Source: Aulostomus chinensis
Lineage: Eukaryota > Chordata > Actinopteri > Syngnathiformes > Aulostomidae
Assembly (NCBI GenBank): GCA_037954235.1
Contig: JBBMOA010000010.1
Span: forward strand, 22,852,529 to 22,916,528
Direction of reading: 5' to 3'
DNA length: 64,000 nt
Below are positions 12,022 to 23,867 of this stretch, piece by piece (the stretch's first letter is position 1; every line of letters begins with the position of its first letter). Under the pieces are notes generated by a model, which was not told the origin of the DNA, did not search any database, and was given only the letters and a program-made list of their open reading frames with translations. The position numbers were made by a program, and so were the translations under genes.

Positions 12022-12876
12022 GTATTAGCGGTGCTGCAAATTAAACTTTTAGAAAATGCAGAGGCGTGTATGGTATGCAGCTACAAAATAAAATAAATCA
12101 CAGAAATGGTGGGCGATGTGAAACAGAATCAACAGCAGACTCTGACCTAACAACAGCCATGGGGAAAGTTAAGAGTGAGATCTAATACAGGTGGTTGCTG
12201 TTCCCATATTGCCTGCTGTTATCTCATTTTATTAACTATAAAGTAACTCTCTCAAGTACTGAAGTTGAAGGAACATATTCAGGCATCAGCCATGATTCAG
12301 CCTCTGTCCGGTGCAGATACACACATTCATCATGAGCCGCAGGTATAACTGAAGCACCACAGACTTTTCTCAAGGCAGAAAGTAATTTTTTTCCTGTGCA
12401 ATCTTTCATAATGGCATAATTACATAGACATACAAGCTTCCTCTATCACGTGTAGTCATCGGCTGCATCTTTTCACCAGACTGTCGGGGGTTGGAAGTCA
12501 TAAATTCTTAACCTTGATCGTAAAACTGGCTCCGCTAAGCAGAATGCAGATGCCATGAATGCTTTCAGCTGTCAAAATGTGCAAAAGCTATTATTTAACA
12601 TCACAATTTAATGACATTATGTGGCATTCTGTTGTGGTGTGTATTACAAAATCAGCCAATTTTCTTTTGTCTTCTAATTTTGTGCATTGACTAATAACAG
12701 GAAGCAATACTGCTCACTCACGCTGACTCATTCTGCTGGCAAATTTGGAAAGAAAGAGAGCAAAATGTTTGGCTAAAGTTTTTGTCCTTAACTTCTTATT
12801 GGAGATGTTTCTAGAGCTATCTCACCACCACTCCTATTGATGTTGTTCAGCCATGAGCACCTCTTCCATTACAGAT

Positions 12877-13040
12877 GTGCATTGCATTGTGGGACAATAG
12901 CGTCCCTCGACAGCACACTCAAAAACCATTCAATATGCATACTGACATTTTTGAGTACTACTTAATTTGGTCATTTTTCCAGCGTGAATGTACTGAATCC
13001 TCGTGAAATGTTAAAATTAATATGCATAGTGGGATGGTGT
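12877..13040. repeat. Possible MITE-like repeat
   Basis: It contains cattgcattgtgggacaata, then GAGTACTACTT and ATGCATAGTGGGATG. These phrases recur in a teleost interspersed repeat. The block at 54950-55200 shares cattgcattgtggga. Borders and terminal repeats are not resolved. Confidence 0.35.
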
Positions 13041-13185
13041 TACAGCTCATTAGAAAAGTGGTCCAGAGACAGGACTCCAGTATAATGGCCCTGGACTAGT
13101 AATTGCAGTGCACTCCACATTTTGGACTTGTTCAACAAAAGATGAGCTTTGATGAAGACCAAAGTGTGATGTTGGAAATGTGTAC

Positions 13186-13303
13186 CTTTATGGAGTTGGA
13201 GCGGCCGTTGAAGGGCTCGGGCTCAGTGAAGAATTCTGTGTTGTTGTCCAGTCTTCCGTGACCTCCGTACTGAACTGCATCTGAATCCAGCTTGATTTTA
13301 TAT
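13186..13303 (-). CDS. gbe1: gbe1 exon 15: C-terminal beta domain
   Basis: The 118-nt exon starts with one base that completes a Lys codon split with exon 14. It then encodes 39 residues, beginning YKIKLDSDAVQYGGHGRLD and ending NGRSNSIK. Human has 39 residues here (FKIVLDSDAAEYGGHQRLD onwards). The LDSD-YGGH-RLD core is kept, and the region after TEFFTE is variable. This is part of the all-beta domain after the GH13 barrel. The acceptor is cttcgtcag and the donor is gtacac. Confidence 0.97.
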
Positions 13304-16300
13304 CTGACGAAGATGCAGGTTAAGGTGCAACAAGAGTGGGAAGCTAGATTATAAGATCTAAGATGTAAGAGGCACAAGATCAGGATTTATCACAGGTGCT
13401 TTTGGTGCGTAGAGTCAGTTGAGAAGAGCTCAGCTGCTTTATTCTCATTGAAATCCGTACATCCATCAGCATTCATCTTCCTCTCGCAGTCCTGCAAGAT
13501 GAGTGTAACTAATAGGCAAAGAGAATCCTGCCTGAAATCAACATAAATACAAAAGTGATTCCGCCATCACTCAACCATCCGGCTTGTCTAATTTATTTAT
13601 TTCCAAGCATAAATAATGGATTTAATCAAAACAAGCAATCCAAATGAGGGACGTCTGCAAAAAAAATTATTCACTCCTCTTGGACTTTGACTTCTTCTAT
13701 TTCTATGAATCACAGTGGAGCTTTTTGACACCTTAATGTCCATGTGACAGTCAATCACTCCAAATTGTACAGCGGTACTGATCTGGTTACATCGTTATCA
13801 GCTCCACAGATACTGTGAGTGAACATCCCGCACAAATACTGCACATAATGTAGAATGTGTTTATAACCGCCCATGATATGTTTATTTGTTGACATTTAAG
13901 AAACCTCATCAGTTAAATGAGCAACAAAAAAAGTGGAGGAAATCAACCGTGATTACAAAACATGTGTGAGGAAGGTGACTGCTGTGCTGTCCATGTGGGT
14001 GGGATAAATAGAGGCTTGTTACCGTAAATTTTACATCTCGCACAAGGATGCTGCGACGCTGAGGCTTTGATTGATGGCAGCCTCCATAGAAGGTTACCAT
14101 AGTGTCATGAAATATGTGTGTTCTTGAAGGACTGAACAAATGCTCTGAGAGGCAAGTGAAAAAAAAAAGAAGAAGAAGAAGAGGTCTACCCCAAAGCAAA
14201 GTCACATGACTAGCGCTGCAGATGACAGTTTTACTCCAGTGGTGGTCTGGCTGTGTCAAGCTGCAATTACACCTCAGGAACGCTATTTGGCAGCGGGGCT
14301 TAAATGATGCTGAATTTAATCTATTTGTGGACTTTCACAAACACTTCATTTTTCAGTTTCATTTACTGAAGTTAATATAATGCAGAAGAGAGCTCAGACA
14401 AGTGCAGGGGATGGTCTGGGGATGAGGCAGACCGGTCACAGTTGTTGCAGTTGAACCTTGAGTTTCCCTGAACCTACGCGTAGGTTACAGTGTTGATTTG
14501 ATGCACGTATATGAATAAACTTAAGAATGAGTGAAAACATGTTCAGCAGCAAAATATGTTCTGTCTTTTCACCCATTGATTGTGATACTAATCCCGGCCA
14601 CAAGAGGCTGAAGCTAAAGACGACTAAAGGTAACTTCCAGGGAGATGTTTAGGAGGGACTGAAATAAATATCGTAAAATTATGTTTTGAACACCCTGTTG
14701 TGATGAGCATCGGACGTATAGCGGATGAGACATCTAGACATCACACACAAATGAGAGAAAACCTACATGAAGCCGGTTGCACTCTTAAGGAAACACGTTG
14801 TTCAATCTGAAAACAATTACAAAAACTTTTACTAATTCTGACTGTAAGCCTGAACTCTGAGTGGATTAAACCTGGACAACAAACTCGAAGGTTTCAATTC
14901 TAAAACAGCTGACCGGAATTCATCAATTCAAACATGGAGGAGTACGTTCAGTCTGAATTGAGCTTGTGTGTGGGGGATGAAATAAAAGCTATCATGACGA
15001 TGGGTAAATGTAGGGCAGAGCCTCCATACAGCCCTCAATTATCCCCATTAAATGCTGTGGAGCATGATTTAAAAATGTCAAATCCATGTCAACAAATGCA
15101 CTGACCGACAATTTTTACACTGTAAACCATCAAAAATACTGGTAAGACAATGACTCCTCATGTAGCCTAAACTATGTCATAGCTTGATGCATATTTTCAC
15201 GTCCAATTGCTGGCAGCTGTGTTTTGTCAGTTTACAATACAGCTGCAAAATTCTGCAGCAGTGGTAGTGGTAGTAGTAGGATTCCAGCACTTTATCCTTT
15301 AATAAGCGAATTCAAGTCTCGTAAATGAGGAGTACGATGCATAAAATGTAGGCTAATAGTGTTAAGTTCTTGACTCCACTTCTTTTTTAAATCTACATTG
15401 TGGCCCACATCCATATATCTAATTCCATTGGATTAAAACGGAGGCTCTGCTCTTTACCAACACGTTGCCATGGTGAATCAAAGTATCAGATACAGCAAAG
15501 ATTTGGCCGATTTATTTTGAATAGAGTACAATAAGACTTTATTCATCCTAGCAGTGTGATACCGGCACGTCTGTCTGATTCAAGCAGGATGGGACTCTGC
15601 AGGAGAGCTGCACTGATGACCTCTGTCTCTTTCTCCATTAAGACGTCAGGTCATTAATAAGATGGACTCCTCACCAAGGAGAGTATGGACCCAGCCCGGG
15701 TGGCCTCGTCCTCTTTGGATCATAAAGTTGTCTGGATTAACACAGAGCAGACCTTGTGCAGCTATCTCCCAAGCCAAGGAGACCTGATGGCTGGACGTGA
15801 AACCACTCGATCTCGAGGTCACCGTGACTGCGGATGACCTCCTGGCTCACCTCCACCCAGATACTGAAAATGCATTATACAAAAGGACTTGAAGTGACTT
15901 GATTTGAAAGATGTCTCATAGTTGAACACCAAAAAGTATGAATACAAATGATTTGTAGTGTCATCCTTTTCATCCCTTCTCTCTGTCTCTGACACGCATT
16001 TAAACACCGCCTCTCTTCTCTCACCCTGAGGTAAATCACTAAGGTGTGCTGAGACAACACTCTTTTCGAACTTGTAAGCAGACATGTGAAGCCCTCCTCA
16101 CTGACATTTATCCTGAGTGAACAATCACAAGCAGACAGCACCAAATAAACATGTTTTCACCTGGCATTGGGATCCATCTCCAGTGGCCACTTGTGATCTC
16201 ATCTCATTGCCTCCACACTTCTAAATACTTTATCTTTTTTTTTTTTTTTGCTAAATAAAACACAACAAAACCACTCCACCACGCAATGAGTCCCACTCCA

Positions 16301-16959
16301 GGAAGTGTAACAGAACAGATCAAATATCTACTAACATGGACAGACACACAGCCAGCAGAGATTTCCTTTCACAAACTGAACACACAACTCTTGGAACTAC
16401 AGTACATGTCAAGTCAAGTGCTCGTTGCCTGGTGACCACTTGCACTTTGATGGGGATGGGATGGCCTGCAGCCTTGGTCAGCTGGGAAGAACTCATCATG
16501 ATGACAACAGCTGCAAGAGTTGCTATCTGATCTTACATTAATCCTTCTAGAAGTGTTTTCCACTTCTGTTTGACACACTGTTGTTCGTTTGAAACTCTTC
16601 CCCTCGCTGTCTTTACACTGTTTCTGAATATAATCACATTCAGTCAGGTTTTAGATGATTTAATTTATCTTTTCCCCTCATTCCCCCAGTTTTTCACTCC
16701 AATACAACCCCATATTCAAGCTGTCTTGGTTTTTGTGCCGTTCCTCGGCTGCTCTCAAGAGTACAATAGACAGCCACATCTTCAACCTGACTGTCATGTC
16801 ACTTATGTCTCTGACTGAAATAGTAAATCAATGGACACGTGCAGCGCAGCTCTGAGCTCAACTGTTGCTGGCTGTTGCTTCACACTGTAACTTCTCCAAA
16901 AACTGGCTGGGCCTGACAGTAAAGCAATTACAGCAGAACGAGCCAGCAGATGTGCTCAC

Positions 16960-17225
16960 GGTACCGAGCGAGGGTGAAAGAGGAAAAGATGGGAGAAAAC
17001 CTCTGGAGGAGGTGAGGAAACTGGACAAGAGAAGATGAGGGAAGTGAGAAAGGTGTGAAGAGCAAAAGTTCAAAGTAAAATATGTGATGAGCCAGAGGAG
17101 GGAGGGGAGAGCAGAACTGGTGAGAAGAAGACAGAAATGGAAGTCTGGATTTGAGGTATGAAGAAGAGAGACGAGAGGGAGGACTGGAGGAGAGGAAGAT
17201 CTGACGAGAGATGAGGAAATGAGAC
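16960..17225. repeat. Purine-rich (GA-biased) low-complexity tract
   Basis: About 265 bp on the plus strand is dominated by A and G (gaggaggtgagg, gaagatgaggga and similar). The minus strand, which is the transcript, is therefore a long degenerate pyrimidine tract. A 122-codon Ser/Pro/Leu-rich open frame on the minus strand arises from this composition and is not a gene. Confidence 0.7.
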
Positions 17226-18739
17226 CTAAAAAGTTGGAGTAATTTTTTTACAGCATTATTATGGGATGATTCAGCTACAGCAAGTCTGTCAGACAAACCT
17301 TAATATGGTAAACTCAAGAAATACAGCAATACTGTAATGTGCCTTTGTATTTAAAATATATTCAAATGTGCAGTTAGTTTTAGCTAAACGGGCTATAGCC
17401 TGGTTTATTGTTCCAAATATTCATCTATTAAATCATTTTACCAGGTAAATTTCTTGTTATTAAAGCTTGCCATATGCAGAAGCAGTATCTGCCATGAAAT
17501 CTTTTTGAAATTTGTAGTGAATGTTTGTGCCAGGTGGAAAGAAGTCCAGGCATTCCTGAGATTATGGAGGCATTAATAAAAACAACAAAAATAAAACAGG
17601 TAAGTTAAAAATAAAGACATGAATTTGTTTTGTTTTCGGTTGGCAAGAGTAAAAATTAGTCATCCTCAACTTTGGTCGTGATAAAATTCAGCCCAGACCC
17701 AGAGGATAGATTTTAGGATTCTTCTTCAACCTTGTACCAAATGTAATATGCAATTCATGCCATACACTCCACAAAGAGCTTTCACATACCTTTCATAAAA
17801 GTTCAGGATCAAACTGATTACATGATGAATTATGTCCTTCAGTTCAGGTAAATGGAGAATACTGCTGAAGAAGAGATCTGAATTGTTGGAAAAGTCTCTC
17901 TGAAGAATCTATTTTACAGGCAGACATTTAGAAAACCCCTTCCTCCTTTAAAATGTTTGATGTTAGTACTTTCCCATCTTACTGCTTGAAAGAAAAAGAG
18001 TGGGGAAAAAAAAAAAAACACAAGATGGATGTCAGAATCAGTTTCGAGGCAATTATTAATGTCAGAGGAAATATTCAAGACATTTCAAAAGCCGGATTTA
18101 AAATGAAAGAAGGGGCACTTTGACAAGCATTTGAATATAAAAACTCCTCTACAGGCAAAGTTGAGTCTTTCTGTATCAGTCAGAACTGCTTAGTATCCTA
18201 CATGTGTACATTGATGTCTGCGTGTAATGTTAATACCCATAAACACGTGTGCAGTTCATTATTTACTCCGTATCTCCCAGGGACAAGAGATGTAAGGAGT
18301 GCTACTGTAACAAACAACAGAAGAGAGTAGCAGACATGCAAACAGCACTCTAATTGGTGGGCAGAGTAATCACCTTATCTCCCCATAGGCGATACTCGGC
18401 GGTTGGAGTGTGATCGTCAAACACTGCCTCGTTCTGCCCCAGAGCTGGAAAAAAAACAGCTTTGGCTGCCTGCTTGTCTGCTTTGATAGTTATGATTAAA
18501 AGGAAGTGTGCATTGTGTCTGCTGAGGAGGAAGATCCCCTCCTCCACACCTCCGCAGCTCCACTGACGGCTCTGGTGTTTTACTGACAGAATAAACCCAT
18601 TCTCCTGTAGAGCCTTTATGATAACCACCAGAAGACTGTGAAACTATGCTCACCGGGCTTATAATAATTCTGAATAATTGGCAATATGAGGACCAAGTAA
18701 ATCAATAAAGACATTTATTACAACTAACTGTACTTGTCA

Positions 18740-18960
18740 CTGGGTGAGAGGTGGGCTGCCAGTCCGTCACAGCCCTGACAAACAAGAGACGACCGTTCAC
18801 AGGAAGAGAACCATCAAGCCAGAACACCAAGAAGAACCCACAGGCACAGGGAACATGCGACCTGCATAGACAGGCTCCAGGTCTGGGTGTGAACCTAGAA
18901 CCTCCCAATTGAGAGGGGACATGGTCTTATCTGACTCAGTAACACCGGAGGCAGGAGTTT
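18740..18960 (-). mobile_element. Old, divergent SINE copy (family B)
   Basis: Read on the minus strand, the order of blocks matches the 49.1 kb SINE. A GGTTCTAGGTTCACACCC segment covers the B-box region. It is followed by GCATGTTCCCTGTGCCTG, GGGTTCTTCTTGGTGTTCTG and GTGACGGACTGGCAGCC. Many substitutions show that it is old. Confidence 0.6.
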
Positions 18961-19489
18961 GTCCACCACAATGGCCACCCTGTACCCTCAAAAACAAGTG
19001 CACCGCTTTGATTTAGTGCGATACAGCGAGGAAAGCACAGGGAGACAAAGCAATGGCAACTTACTGGTTGAGACTCACAAGTCTCCTTACAGCTGAAGAA
19101 CAACGGACACTTCTCCGAGGACACACGGGTAAGAGACAGTTATAAAAGGCAGTTTGACCGAAGCTGTAGTCCTCAAAACACTTATCAGACACTTCAAACG
19201 GGCAGCTTCTAGACAGCGTAACGGCCATTCACAACCTTAAAAGTCCTAAGTCATTGAGTCATTGTCACATGACCTTCAAGAGGAATAATGACCAAACAGA
19301 CGGTAAATGTCTGTAAGGAAGCGGGGGAGACACTCACTTCCCAAATGTACATATGTTACATGCGATACATACAATTCAGCGTTCGGCTTTTAAAGTTTTC
19401 ATTGTGTTGTACATCATTATCAGGACGTAATGTGAGCCTCTTACATTTTAGAGCAGATCTGTTTAACAAAGCAGGATATCTGAGAAACT

Positions 19490-19665
19490 AACAGACAAAT
19501 ATGGAACAAGTGATGGAATTTTGGATGCGATCTGGATCTAATTGTAGATCCTGAAAACTCCTCTAAGCCGTTGGCAGGACTTGGCTATTATTTTCAGCCT
19601 GCTTGGCAGAGGTATGCACTCTCTGAGGGCTTTGTAGTTGTAGTGATTATTTTATTTTCAACAAC
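19490..19665. repeat. Fragment of a common teleost interspersed repeat
   Basis: The words gatctggatctaattgtaga and ggcagaggtatgcactctct followed by GAGGGCTTT are a degenerate form of a repeat often seen in fish introns. It is probably the same family as the fragments at 53.3 and 56.9 kb. Confidence 0.5.
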
Positions 19666-21458
19666 ATGATTTAAAAAAAAAAAAAGATTAAAATGAGATG
19701 CATGTAATCAGACTCTTCCTGACAATTTTCACTACTTTATTACCTGCAAGGTGAATGAATCTGTATCATATTTGTATCAGTTAATATGTATATTTAACCA
19801 TTAAAAGAAGAGGAAAACAGTGCAACCAGAGTTGGTGGAGAGGTGAGACGTGTACATGATGCACAGTAGTTCTAGTCGCTTAGGTCTCCCCGCAGAACTT
19901 CTCTGCAAGGAAGCAAAAACCAGCACAAACTGGTATTTGAAGGCTTTTACCTGATAAATGTCTTTGTTTGTAGCTCCAGTTTAGCTGTCAAGGATTGTAA
20001 TCAATACAACTTTTGTCAATAAACAAGATTTAAGACCAAAATCAGTTTTGCCCAAAGAGCAGAGGAGTTTTATGATTACAGCCAGTGATGACCTCAAAGT
20101 ATTAAAACATAATCAAGATCGCAGATGAGGCCACGACTTCACTTTCCCCCTTAAAAATGATGTCACTTTTGTCAGACTACATAAAAGTAACAGCAACCTA
20201 GTGTGGGTGCACATCTGAAGAATGGAGTGTGGCCTTGTAAGCATTCTGAATGCGTTTCAAAAGGTCTGTGCTTTCTGCTCAACTTGTGCAAGTTACATCA
20301 TTGTAGAAGAAACGGTAGACACATCTTGTGTCACAGAGGAATAAGACTTAGCTAGTTGTTTGAAACTCATAGGAACAGGTGCCAAGTTGGATCCTTAAGG
20401 ACAATTAATTTCAAAATAAAGGAAAGCCCAAGACTTCATACGTGAAGGATGATTGAACAGCCTTCAGTGAAACTCTGCTTTCCATTGTTTTGTTTTATGG
20501 TTTTGGGGATGTGGACAATCACATTTTATACAAATAGGGGAAATCCAATTATCTTTAAATGTGCATACTTTATAAAACACGTTATTCATCACTATTTTTT
20601 TTTTTAAAAAGAGTGTTTCAGAAGGATCACATGCTTTGTGCTTTGAAACTTATCAGTACGGAAATATATTTGTTTTTTTTTCTTTAGTTTGGCATCCAAT
20701 TAGTATTAATAGCGCAAGTCAGTTGTCAGAACTGACAAGATTTATTTTCATTTTTAAAAAAAAACCCCACAACAACTCATTATTACAAACATCCATGAAA
20801 GTTCATGAGCGTTTCTGAGAGAGATTTTATTGCTGGTACTAATGATTTCAGATGAATGATGTTTATCTTTGACACTGAACCGTTGCTGCTGTTATGAAGA
20901 ACTGGAGATTATTTTCTACTATTACAGTGTGGAAACTAGCAATGACAATTTGTCTCACTTTTTTAAACTATGTGATATATATTCATGTCCTGTACCCAGA
21001 GATGAATTATGGAATCACTTCTGATGAGTATTGGGATGTTTGACTATGATTTATGCCAAGAGCCAATATGGGGTTTTGAATATATTGTGATACTGATGGA
21101 GCGAAGAAGGACTTTGGTACTTAAGATGCATCCAGCTGCACGCGACACAATGTTTCTCAAAATTTGGCCTCAAACTTGTTAGCAGCACCACCAAATTATT
21201 ATTCAGAGTCAGAGAAAACGAAAACTTTAGTCTACAATCTTTGCTCGCAGTTAGGAAAGAGAAAATAATTATCCAGTCTGAGGTGATTGAGTGTTATCAC
21301 TGGATAACAGAAGATCATTAAATTCACAATATGCTGTATTGTAAAACCAGTCAGCGGGTTGCTGCCAGGCCCCCCACCCCAACATATGGACGTTGGTGTT
21401 CTGAACACTGCATTCTATTTCATTTCATTTAATCATCTTTTAACGTCTGGTTTGACCA

Positions 21459-21750
21459 GTGGCAAAAGTACACAACCAGAGTCCATTGAGTCAAAGTATA
21501 ATTATTCCCAGTGAGACCTTCCTCTGTCACAAATGGAAGTATATTTACTTGACATTACGTACTGGAGTACTTCCTTTAAACAAATATCTTTGTTTTCAAA
21601 AGTACATTTTCATTTTAGAAAATATATTTACTTTAACTCAATTACGACTTTGACTAAAATACTTTTACTTGCAGTTGTTTTATATTTGACTGGGAGTATT
21701 TACACTTTGACTCGAGTACTGGGATTGTGTACTTTGTGTCCACTATTGGA
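21459..21750. repeat. Possible interspersed repeat built of TACTTTTACTT-like words
   Basis: AAAGTAC, TACTTGACATTACG, ACTTTTACTTG and TTTGACTCGAGTACTGG recur within 300 bp. This resembles a teleost non-autonomous element that carries 'acttgagtaaaagtac' words. No terminal repeats are resolved. Confidence 0.4.
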
Positions 21751-21925
21751 GAGAATTACGGGTCTTGTATTCGTGTGTCAGTTTAATTTTGTCCTTGTTC
21801 ATTTGCCAGAAAACTCTACTCTAAGTGTCAGAATGTGTGGTAGATATGTGTTTTGAGAAAAATAGATCCTAAATTCATGCAGAATTTTTTTTTTTTTTTT
21901 TTTTTTAAACAAAATCACTATTTCA

Positions 21926-22187
21926 GGTGGCACGGTGGTGCAGTGGTCAGCACTGTCGCCTCACAGCAAGAAGGTTCTGGGTTCGAGTCCTGGCTCGGGC
22001 AGGGGATCTTTCTGTGTGGAGTCTCCATGTTCTCCCTGTTCCTGTGTGGGTTCTCTCTGGAACTACAGCTTCCTCCCACAGTCCAAAGACATCAAGAGGG
22101 GACGAGGCTGATTGATACTCTAAACTGACCGTAGGTGTGACTGTGAGGGTGAATGGTTGTCTGTCTATATGTGCTGGCCCTGCGATT
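21926..22187 (+). mobile_element. SINE family B, 3' truncated
   Basis: It starts with GGTGGCACGGTGGTGCAG, holds an A-box match (tggtgcagtgg, 21936-21946) and a perfect B box (ggttcgagtcc, 21980-21990). It follows the 49.1 kb copy closely until GGCCCTGCGAT near 22187, where the shared 3' module stops. It has no GGAT tail, so the 3' part was lost or replaced. A run of about 20 T lies just upstream. Confidence 0.82.
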
Positions 22188-23802
22188 TATCCTTTAAAAG
22201 TCAAGCTTTCATGTAGAAGAGATGCAGTCTGCTCTGATCAAAGTCTTGCGGCTGAAAGTTTTGCCGTTAATTTGTCTATTAAAGAAACTTACCAGGACTG
22301 AGGTGTGCGGAAGAGATTGAATCAAGTCACAGAGGTTTAATGCAACCAAGAGTATTCAGTATGAACATAAATTCAGCCCCGCAGCTGATAGTTCAATGTC
22401 AAGGCTGAAGAAATGTACCTATCAGTGGGGACGTGTTGATGAAACATCCCCCAGGATATTTGTGGACAATATGTGGTGAGTTACAGCCTGATGGGATCCA
22501 ACGCTGAGAAAAGTAATGTCTCTTTGTATACGCAGTCCCTTTTAATGTATCAATTGCTACAGGATTCTGGTTTAAAAAAAAAAAAATCACCTTTTCATTT
22601 TCCCTATCTATATTCTTGATTATATCCCAGTAATTTATTTTCACCCGTGCATAACAGTGTGGATTTTATCCTACATTGTATTTAATGTCACTGCACCTGT
22701 AGTTGAATTATTCCAAACGGCCTTCAAGGAATGGCTCAGACAGAAAAGGAGAATGATGACCTGACACAATCTCAACTGCGTATTGGCACGGTGTAAATCA
22801 AAGACCAATATGCCCTGACAGATACAGCTTTCATGACGGGATCCATCGGGGATTTCAAATACTCTAACCAGCCAGATAAAGCCAACTGCCTGAAGAATGC
22901 TTCCACCAAGAGTCAGAGGGAAAGTAATAGAAAACACTGATGCTTTGAGTGGCTGTCGAAAAGCTGACGTTGACTGAATTTTAACGGCCAAAATGTCTCT
23001 CCTGTTCTTCAAGGAGAGACATAAAAAAACACATTCAAAAGAGGACATTGAGAAGCAAAAGAAAAGCTTGTCTGCAGATATGAAGAGTCATTGAGTCTGT
23101 GTCATTGAGCCTCCAAATAAAGACTAGTACTGAGTGATGATGACTGTATTCCGGTTGACTTATTTATTTACAGCAAAGCTAAAATGGCAGACTTTCAGTT
23201 TTACAGCGCTTACTAAAGCCTCTGCACGACTGTGAATTCTTCTATGCATAATTAAGCAGCACACTGAGGCCTCCCTGCATGTTCAAACTCTGTTGCCACT
23301 GGGCAACATTCTTTCAAAATAATTATAAAAGAAGCACAAAGAAAAATCAGCAGATCCTCTAGACCAACATCCAGTCATCTACCGTGTGGCGAACAGTAAC
23401 AAAAGGTAACTTAATGGTGTTTTGTTTTTTTGTTATTTTTGCCAGCGAGGGACACCCTCTGATACAATACAGTGTTTGCCTTATTGCCAACAGAAAAGAC
23501 AGACCCTCGTGAATCAATTTCAGTGCTGCACAGCATGGTTAGTCTCATCTGACTATTATTTTCAGATAAAACAGAGGTACGGGGCTTCGCTATGACATCC
23601 CTGACCCTCACACAGACAGAAGAAAGTTTAAGTATATGACAGCTGAGTGTAATGAAAAAGCACATTTGGACTCTTTGAGCTTGTCTTGTTTACCACCTCA
23701 GCCTCTGAGTGGCACTTTCATCTGTCTTCTCCCCTAATTGGATCCTCTGCACACATTCCCATCGGAGTATCTACATCTCCTCACATATAGTGCATTTACC
23801 TT

Positions 23803-23805
<3 letters not shown>

Positions 23806-23863
<58 letters not shown>
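23806..23863. repeat. (CA)n microsatellite
   Basis: About 29 CA units followed by ACAAACGCGCGCG. The His- and Cys/Val-rich open frames across it are artefacts. Confidence 0.97.

Positions 23864-23867
<4 letters not shown>

Larger units (their letters stand above)
1812..13185 (-). other. gbe1 intron 15 (11.4 kb)
   Basis: The donor is gtacac after exon 15, and the acceptor is in the CT microsatellite. Contents: a possible repeat with a hairpin (3.9-4.26 kb), a short AAT repeat near 5660, a TG microsatellite (6.5 kb), a SINE (6.9-7.2 kb), a possible hAT-type end (10.16 kb), a nested LINE complex (10.4-11.7 kb), a CA microsatellite (11.96 kb) and a possible MITE (12.9 kb). The rest, including 2.0-3.9, 4.3-6.5 and 7.2-10.1 kb, is AT-rich sequence in which I see no gene. 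Confidence 0.85.

Noticed and set aside
16928..17296. 122-codon Ser/Pro/Leu-rich minus frame
   Set aside because: Produced by the purine-rich tract on the plus strand.
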